Origin: Symbiodinium natans
Lineage: Eukaryota > Sar > Dinophyceae > Suessiales > Symbiodiniaceae
Reading direction: 5' to 3'
Length of the DNA: 64,000 nt
NCBI GenBank assembly: GCA_905221605.1
Contig: CAJNDS010001024.1
Span: forward strand, 271,501 to 335,500
The notes beneath the pieces were generated by a model. The model did not search any database and had not been told where the DNA came from. It was given only the letters and a program-made list of their open reading frames with translations. Shown here piece by piece: positions 57,166 through 64,000 of this stretch (its first letter is position 1; every line of letters starts with the position of its first letter). Made by a program: the position numbers and the translations under genes.

Positions 57166-58131
57166 TCAGGCTGCAAACTCCTTGTCGACGGACAACGCGG
57201 AGTTCACCACCGTGCGGCCATTCAAGGCCTGCGTGGGCCGGTTGTCGTCCTCTGTGAAACGGCTCTTGAAAGCCTTGATCGTCTCTGGGGTGACGCCGGC
57301 TGTGTTCTTGCTTACGTACCAGTGCACCCCTTCTGCGCAAGGGGGAGTGGTAAGGGAGCCCACGTAGTGGTAGAACTCTTTGAACTGGTCCCCGAAGACG
57401 TTGAGGTCCACATCGCCCACGTCTGAAGCACTGCCATTCTCCGGGGCATTCTTGAAGAGAGACTGCAGGAAGCTTGACTGCTTTGACGGGGCTTTGGACT
57501 CTTCCAGGACGACGCCGATGACAGCCAGGTCATTGGTGCCGCTGGAACCGACCTTCTGATGCACGATGTGCATTTCGCCTGCCGAGAGCTTGCCATCCAC
57601 CGTGTGCTCCGCAGGGAAGTGGAAATGGAACTGCTTGACCTGGTAGTCTCCGTCTGGCAACTTGAAAACCCCGAAAGGACCATCCACCTGCATCACGTGG
57701 CCATTGTTTTTGATCTGCCGTGCAGGAACTGGATCATACTTCACGAACTGAGCCAAGGTGCTGCCTGAACCGCCTTTTGTGCCCGAGTTCAGGTCGATGG
57801 GTGACTGAGACGATTGCTGGCACATGGGGAACTCCGCAGACCAGTTCTTGCTTTCCTTGTGTGTCCAGGCCTGGGCGGACGATGCACCGAAGAGCATCAC
57901 GGCCAGAAGCATCGGCGCGAGGGCCGTCTGCAATGAAAAAGATTGCTCGGATTGGTCATGCTCCTGATCATGAGCCATCTGAGGCTTCCCGAGCATCTTC
58001 TCATGCTGGGCAGACTTCGCCTTGGCCGCCTGCGTCGGATTTCCCAGCAGGAAGCAAGGTGCTGCCAGGCCAAGGCAAACGAAGCAGACCAAGCTGACCA
58101 AACCCCGACGTCGGGAGGCTGCAGCGCGCAT
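57166..58131 (-). CDS. Alpha-carbonic anhydrase, probably plastid-lumenal, copy B
   Basis: The 321-residue protein is identical to copy A, with all zinc ligands, the disulfide pair and the three-part leader intact. The upstream region, including the purine-rich stretch (minus strand) about 70-130 nt before the ATG, is duplicated too, so both copies probably share the same expression signals. Identity with no silent drift that I could see implies a very recent duplication, gene conversion or an assembly artefact. Confidence 0.92.
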   Translation of the reverse strand: MRAAASRRRGLVSLVCFVCLGLAAPCFLLGNPTQAAKAKSAQHEKMLGKPQMAHDQEHDQSEQSFSLQTALAPMLLAVMLFGASSAQAWTHKESKNWSAEFPMCQQSSQSPIDLNSGTKGGSGSTLAQFVKYDPVPARQIKNNGHVMQVDGPFGVFKLPDGDYQVKQFHFHFPAEHTVDGKLSAGEMHIVHQKVGSSGTNDLAVIGVVLEESKAPSKQSSFLQSLFKNAPENGSASDVGDVDLNVFGDQFKEFYHYVGSLTTPPCAEGVHWYVSKNTAGVTPETIKAFKSRFTEDDNRPTQALNGRTVVNSALSVDKEFAA

Positions 58132-58850
58132 GCTCGCAATGCAACGAATCTACTGGCAACAGCTCCCTACAGGACCACGTCTTGGATGCAGGCTTGAGCG
58201 AAATTTGGTCACGTCTCTCCCTCCTTCCCCTCCCTTTCCCTCACTTCTTTACTCTCGGCCTGGCTGCCTCGAGCAACTCCAACCTCATGTGTCCCCCAAT
58301 TCCGCAAAACATGCTGCAGCAATGCCTATTCGAGAGGGTGGCATAGCACAAATTCCGCCTTCTGCAATCCATGCCGACTGCTGTGTTGGCTTTTAGGCTT
58401 AAGCTCCTGAAGGCTCGTTGATAGCACCGAACCCCGTAACTCCTGCTTCTGCAGACCAGGTGGCCCAGCTCCGCATAGACGGCCGGAGCTGCCTCAGCAG
58501 TAGTTCCTGTGCTGGGATGGCGCCATACTCCTGACAATGGAGAAAAGATGAGGAAAGCAAAGCCCGGCAAGCCCCAAGAGGTTTACCGAGGTTCACGGCT
58601 TGGGGGTCTTTAAGTGTATGCAATGGAGGTTGAAAGAGGTTCAACTGCTAAGGGCATAAGAGCATAAGGGCTTCTTGACATGCATGACGGGCGCTCGGCA
58701 GGCTCAAGATTTCTTTACAACTGTTCGACAACACGAGGATCAGTACATTGCTCTGTCTTTGACACCCAGTTCTACTGCCTGCTTCCTACTGATCTGAGAT
58801 GCACTTGCCCCTGGATAGATGCTTGTAAAGCTTGCTGGATTCCTGAACTT

Positions 58851-58951
58851 GGGATGTTCTCCCTATACTAACAGTCCTTAATAGGGATTGTAGGGGGGGG
58901 GGGGGTGCTATAATCCCGATTTAGGATTGTTAGCAGAAGGGCGAACATCCC
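58851..58951 (+). mobile_element. Small inverted-repeat element, copy 1 of the GGGATGTTC family
   Basis: It starts GGGATGTTCTCCC and ends GGGCGAACATCCC, which are reverse complements with one mismatch (13 bp). The interior has TACTAACAGTCC, TTAATAGGGATTGTAG and a run of 13 G. Length is 101 bp with no open frame. It lies about 0.7 kb upstream of carbonic anhydrase copy B. Confidence 0.65.
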
Positions 58952-59074
58952 AATCGTGAACCATTACAAAGCCCGAATCCGACCTGAGCAAAGGCATTTC
59001 CGCCCATGATGTCCAACTCAATCGCAATTAGCGAGAGGTTGTGGCCCACCACCGCCTTGTCAGGACTTACAGGT

Positions 59075-59133
59075 TAGGATGTCCCCCTCATACTAACAGA
59101 CCTTCACAGGGATGTTAATAGGGGAACATCCCA
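59075..59133 (+). mobile_element. Small inverted-repeat element, copy 2 of the GGGATGTTC family
   Basis: The left end GTTAGGATGTCCCC and right end GGGGAACATCCCAAC are reverse complements with small differences. The interior TACTAACAGACCTTCACAGG, followed by GATGTTAATAGG, is a shortened version of the interior of copy 1. Both ends are flanked by CTTACAG (left CTTACAGGTTAGG, right CAACTTACAGGG), a possible target duplication. Confidence 0.6.
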
Positions 59134-62100
59134 ACTTACAGGGTTCATAAGGGGAAAGCATAGAAAGAAAGCGACGGGGCATCGGGCAGTTCCAACAGGC
59201 CATGAAGGCCCAACTCCTCCCCCCTGCCTTTGCATCACGGAGCTTCCACTCCTCCACGGCCGGAGTTTGGAGGGCTTCGAAGGGTTTAGGGTTTGGTGCT
59301 CCTAGACCGGCTCTCTGATAACAAAAGCGGGATGTCTAGACTGCATAAGATCTTCACTATCAGGCGAGCTCGAGGCAATGACAGGCCTCACTAACGAAAG
59401 TCAAGACAAAACAAGACAAGACAACACCAAATGAATGACAACAACAATCATGGAAACCATTGTTGGCGGCTCCGCAATGAATGGTAAGGGCGGCAACTGC
59501 TGAGCGTCACTGCCGTATGTTGCGCATGGGTTTGAAGAATTGCCGGCCTCTGGCTGGCACGCCTCACTCCGCTCCCAAACAAAGTGCCTCGGAAACGAAG
59601 AACAGGGATCCAAGAGATCAGATAAACCCGTGGGCGGAATTTGTGGTCAAGGGCGCTCTGAATCGCGATAAAGTCACAGCTAGCTACTGGCTATATGTCG
59701 AGTCCCTCATGTAAGTCCAGCTTCAGATTCAGCAGCAAGCATTGCTTCCTTGAACCCAAACACCACGTCGCTGAGCCAACGCCAACGGTCTTGCATTGAG
59801 CCCCTTGCCTTCAATTCTTGTGAAGCCCACCAGGTCCGTACGACTGCATCAAGCACAACAAGCCTCAAACCCCGAAGACCCTCGCTGAACCTCACGCACG
59901 CTTTCCGCCCCACTTCCATGTTTCGGACGCGGCACGCATGCAAAGCCGCGGCTTGTAGGAGGTGGCATGCAGAAGTCCCGCCCGCGCGGCGGAGGTGCTG
60001 GAACCAGAGGAAACCTTGGTTTTCTCCGCCTGCCTAGAAGCCTCGTGGTTTTCGTGGGTTTGTTGCCACCCGTCTAGCGGTTTTAGTACGTAGGGTTGGG
60101 CATTGCGATATGGGACTGTAAACTCACACAGGCAGCATGGCCCAGAGATGCCCAGCTGCCTGAGTCCAGGGATACATGGGTATGAGGGCCGAAACGAAGC
60201 ATGGGGAGTGCGTTGTGACGGCCTCTAGGGATGAATCGGCTGAGCGATGCTGCTTTGGCTCAACGTAGGATTGCGGGTTTCGGATTCAGGGTTTGGGGGT
60301 CGTGGTCATCAAGAAGTTCAAGACATGGCTTCGAGGTGCAGATGCAGTTCAAGCTCAGCTTTTTGCAGGTTGATGGTTGCAGAGAAGGGTTCCCGGCCTT
60401 GCTTCTCTCTGCAAGCTGCAAGTTCTTTTTCGGTGCTTCGAATTGCCGAACTTACTATATCAAGCTGGTCGAGTGGACCAGGAAGAATATACTCATTTGG
60501 TAGGGGCTGCCTCCAACACATATGCTGACACAGGCCACAGTAGCTTCTCAAACCCTTGTGCTCTCAACCCCATTTCCCCAGTCCTGAATTTAGATACACC
60601 AGGACGCCCCGACCCTGCCGCCACATCTGCGTGGCATGTTCTCTGTCCTGCCGCAGGATCCACTCTCTGAGACCCCGGGGGCACGGGTGATGGGTGGGGC
60701 CGCGGGTTGAAGCTGCGGCACAAGGAAGCCGGGCACTTGAAAACCAACTTATACATATCTTCGTCTTTGACACAATCGCATGCTTGAGCGGCTTGAGCGT
60801 TCAAGGTCAGCAACAGCAAGAATCCAATGCTACACCCACACGGGGTCCAGCTTCAGCTCCTTTGAGAGGTTGGCCACAGGAAACGCAGAAGAAGAGACCC
60901 AGGCGAGAACGGCCAGGATGAGCCGTGCCATGGGGCGGAGGGAGGACACTCCGGCTACATTCGAGGCTGGTTGCAACTCAGTAACTCTGTTGCATGATTC
61001 CATTGATTCCATTCTCATGAGGAAGCCTACTGGTGAGCAGGGGAACTTTGGGATACGGCGTGTACATGTCAGTGAGGGCTAAGCCGTTCCAGGCCTGATC
61101 GGATCTATGTAAAGAACATACATGGACAATAGAACTCAATAGACCCTGAAGGACTAGACAAACCGGGCCAGATGCCACACGCGCTGTGTCACCGAGGTTT
61201 CAGGCAACTGGAACGACCTGCTTCGAAGCTGCGAGCCACAGTGACAGTACACGAGCCTCGCATGAGCCCTGAAAAGCCCCCTGATATGCACAAGCCGATG
61301 CTGAGCCGAATCCCTCAGCTTGTTCACGTAGGGACCATGGGTGGATGCTCAGTGAAATTGCTCAGGAGGCTCAACCCGCCGCTATGTGAATCCAGGCCCG
61401 AGCCCGGCCGACGAAGAAGTATATGTCCGCAATCGAAACCTCTTCCAAAATCCGTCAGTCGCTCCGGTCGCGACGGGTCGGCGGGCGGGCGCGTCACTGC
61501 GAGGGCCTCACCAGAAACACTTGCTGACTAAAGAAGCTCTGGAGCTTGCGTGGAGAGCGGCATGCTATTTTTTAAAGTGGAAAATCCCAACCACCAGTCT
61601 CAGGAGAGGTCTGGCCCGTGGTTAGCCATGTCTTACAGTCACTATCGCCACTACTTTTCCTTGGCACCCCATTGTCGCCAATATCCATTCCGAGACGAGT
61701 TGGCAAGCCAACTCCTTACATCCCACTACGACTCACACACTCTGCCCCCAACAAAAACTACGGGGCGAGGTCTATCCCAGCGATGTAAGCCCTCGACCCA
61801 AGAAACCCTGAACCTTTACATCCCTCTGTTCCTTGGTGTTTGCTTCCGGTCTTGGCCCAAACCCTTCACTCTGCCGCGAACTGCCTCAACCCCGCTCGTG
61901 CATCCGGGCCTCTGATTTGCTGGCCGGGCATTTCTAGCCCTGCTTTATTCCTGAAAGCCCACAAATAAACACCAACATGTCAGGTACGTGAAGCAGAACG
62001 GCGCAGCCCAGGAACCTTCCAGCGCGCTCCAGGCCTTGCAGGGGGCAGTGCCTGGGCTCTTGGCTTTCGACGCGCACGCTCGCACGAGGCGAGCAAGGAT

Positions 62101-62712
62101 TCAATGTGGATCGAAGCTTCAGATCACTTTGGATCCTGTGAGGGCATGTCGGCCTCCCCGTATGCGCAATCTCAACTCAAAGTAGAACACGAAAACCACT
62201 CCGCTGGCTTTAGGCACGCTTTAGAGGGGTTTAGGGCTTTTTTTGCCACTCGCTTAGCTGACTCAGTCGCCACTTTGCAGGGACATTACCCCAAAATCCT
62301 CCGGATACTGGTATCTGACAAGCCCCAGGCCAAACACGTTCCATGATGCATCCTGTTTCAATATCGTCTAAGGTGTGCCGCCTGGTCTCGCAGAAAACAT
62401 CAGATAATTTATCGCGGGCATGCAACCGACTCAGGTCAAGTCTTCTATAGCTCGCACGAGGCGCAAACAAACCCACCTAAGCTGAAGCTCTGTGTATGGC
62501 AGCTGCCAAACCCGGGCAAGTCCGACTGTGAAGCGAGGAGGCCTAGTTGCATGTATTTATGACATGGGTCGCCGTGCGTCTGTATCGAAGACTCTCGTCG
62601 CTGGCATCGGACGGTGCGTCCTCTGCTTGTGACACCTTCCAGTGTGCTCGCCCCAAAACAAGATGAACTGGCCGAGCTCTGTCATTACGCCGGCGCCTTG
62701 GCGCTTAAGCTG

Positions 62713-63262
62713 TGGAATGGTGGAAGTCCTAAAGATACGAGTAGGTAACTGCATCAATTGCGACGTCGATGGCCGCGTGCCAAAGCATGCTTCAACAGGC
62801 AGAGCCTCAGAGAACGAGTAGTGGCAGGGATATGATTGGAGCCTGCGCGTTGGTGCCGAAATAGTGGAACGGCCAAAGGAGCACGTTCCAAAAGATGCTA
62901 GTCATTGCATGCAATTGCGAAGTCAATGGCCGCGCTAAGGCATGCATGGTATAGTGTGAGCTACACGAGTGAAACTCCGAAACGAGTAGTGGCATGGACG
63001 CGCCTGGAGCCTGCAGCCTGGACACTGGCACTTCAACCGAGACCCGGTCCTACAGATACCAGTAGTTACAGTAGTTGCAAGCAATTACATAGTCAATGGC
63101 CGTGCGGGTGGCATGCATTCCACAGGCAGAACTACTACACGTTTGCACACTCCGGTGCTTAAAGTGGTAAAGTGTGGAACGGTAAAGGAAGCCCGGTCCT
63201 TAATATCAGGGTACTAGCCATTGCGGAGCCAATAGCCATGCGACAAGGGCGTGCGTTCCACA
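62713..63262 (+). repeat. Degenerate tandem repeat, 140-175 bp x 4
   Basis: Four blocks share the order: GTGGAACGG..AAGG, CGGTCCTAAAGATAC, CTAGTAGTTGC, AATTGCGAAGTCAATGGCCG, GGCATGCATTCCACAGGCAG. They begin near 62713, 62864, 63030 and 63173. They differ at many positions and in length, so the array is old. No frame is shared by all four. Confidence 0.75.
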
Positions 63263-64000
63263 GTTTTCATAGATATATAGATGGCTGTTCCCAAGCTCTG
63301 CAGCCAACAGTGGGTGGCTAAGCAGTGAGGAAGCACGAATAGACTGTAAGGCCTCATTCGGATACACGTCTCCATGCTTACAGGCCCTGATGCGGCAGAC
63401 CCTCATGCATGGGGACAGAAGGGGTGCACAGCTGGCGGATGCAAGTTCACAGCAGACAACAAACTTCGCAATGTCAAAAAAAGAACAGGCGTTGGAATCT
63501 ATCTGAAACTTTCCCAGTACAGAGCAACATCCGCCCTAACTCTTTGCCTATGCCAGCTCTTGAAAAGCTTGGCTGGAACTTGCAGCCGTGGAGGCTGCCC
63601 CTTCTTGCCTTTGCCTTCACTTCGTCGCTAAGCCTCACCGAGCTGTCCGGCCAGGCCATGGAATCCGCCACAAGGACTCTGGGGCAGAAGTCTCTGCCCT
63701 CCGGTTCTTGCTTCACTGTGGTGTCGGATTCCAGTACCTAGCTTGTTCCGTTTCATGGCCTCATGCGTCCTGCGCTACCACTTGAAACTGCTTGGACTAA
63801 GCTGGATGAGAAATTGAGCTCCATGACCTCATGACGTGACTCTTATCGTCTTACCGTCTTACCAATCTCGTAGCCACTACGATTCTCCAGCCCCAAGCCC
63901 AAGCCTCAAGCGTAAACCTTTGCTGGCATCTGGATCGCAGCGGCACAAGCCACACACAAGGTCATTGCCGGCAGAAGGGATGGCACTGTGCTTGTCTTGC

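Larger units (their letters stand above)
55103..58393. repeat. 1.68-kb tandem duplication carrying the carbonic anhydrase gene
   Basis: Copy A spans about 55103-56723 and copy B about 56780-58393, offset by exactly 1677 bp through the gene. Within the coding frames I found no amino-acid difference. Outside, there are only scattered changes: a C/A in the CTCCTTCC(A/C)CTCCC stretch upstream, a few indels near the 3' end, and a short replacement near 56672/58350. About 56 bp separate the copies. The left edge of copy A lies inside the 5' part of the sulfotransferase locus, and a 35-bp relic of it was carried along to 56780. Confidence 0.93.
58400..64000. other. Terminal gene-poor stretch
   Basis: Apart from the two small inverted-repeat elements and the degenerate tandem repeat at 62713-63262, I see no supported feature. 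Frames of 60-120 codons overlap on both strands and have no domains. A TTTAGGG-like word occurs near 59283. A TTTGGCTCAA word near 60252 matches 10 nt of the dinoflagellate spliced leader but is too short to be called a relic. Confidence 0.5.

Noticed and set aside
60247-60262. Possible relic of the dinoflagellate spliced leader (TTTGGCTCAA)
   Set aside because: Only 10 nt match, the nucleotides on both sides differ, and no gene follows. A chance match of this size is not unlikely in 64 kb on two strands.
1-64000. CRISPR arrays, bacterial operons, riboswitches
   Set aside because: The repeats lack unique spacers of constant length, genes are spliced or monocistronic with eukaryotic targeting peptides, and no ribosome-binding-site pattern was seen.

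Overview
The window is nuclear DNA of a eukaryote, most likely a dinoflagellate. Four things point that way. (1) An ion-channel gene can be followed through 14 very short exons whose introns mostly begin with GC (one with GA) and end AG, usually with a G after the acceptor. (2) An alpha-carbonic anhydrase carries an N-terminal leader of the multi-part type used for complex plastids. (3) Intronless genes occur as near-identical head-to-tail copies. (4) TTTAGGG/CCCTAAA telomere-type repeats are scattered inside the window. A relative with the same telomere repeat (for example a chromerid) is not excluded. No spliced-leader relic, rRNA or tRNA gene was found.

Layout. Positions 1-6345 are satellite-like: a fold-back copy of an 88-bp unit, 32-bp repeats, a near-perfect palindrome, about 13 tandem copies of the 88-bp unit, and then 2.5 copies of a 1.9-kb unit built of alternating pyrimidine-rich and purine-rich blocks. 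Positions 6346-16265 hold no gene I can support, only decayed telomeric repeats, homopolymer runs, inverted-repeat elements and TA/CATA microsatellites. Positions 16266-17669 encode an acyltransferase-3 family membrane protein. Positions 21223-29116 hold four head-to-tail copies of a gene for a 143-residue protein with a polybasic, double-cysteine C terminus. Positions 29117-38700 are almost featureless. Positions 38761-43005 carry the voltage-gated cation channel gene, followed at 43880-44674 by a gene for a helical-repeat protein of the organellar RNA-binding type. Positions 53743-55061 carry a sulfotransferase-like gene. Positions 55489-58131 carry two alpha-carbonic anhydrase genes in a 1.68-kb tandem duplication. 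The last 5.8 kb holds small inverted-repeat elements and a degenerate 140-175-bp tandem repeat.

Every gene I can support lies on the minus strand, so 16-58 kb reads as one unidirectional gene cluster. The genes do not form an obvious pathway. The carbonic anhydrase is probably a thylakoid-lumen enzyme, the helical-repeat protein probably acts on organelle RNA, the sulfotransferase-like protein probably belongs to the secretory pathway, and the channel and acyltransferase are membrane proteins. Most long open frames are chance or antisense products of low stop-codon density and repeats. All assignments come from reading the sequence; none has been checked against a database.
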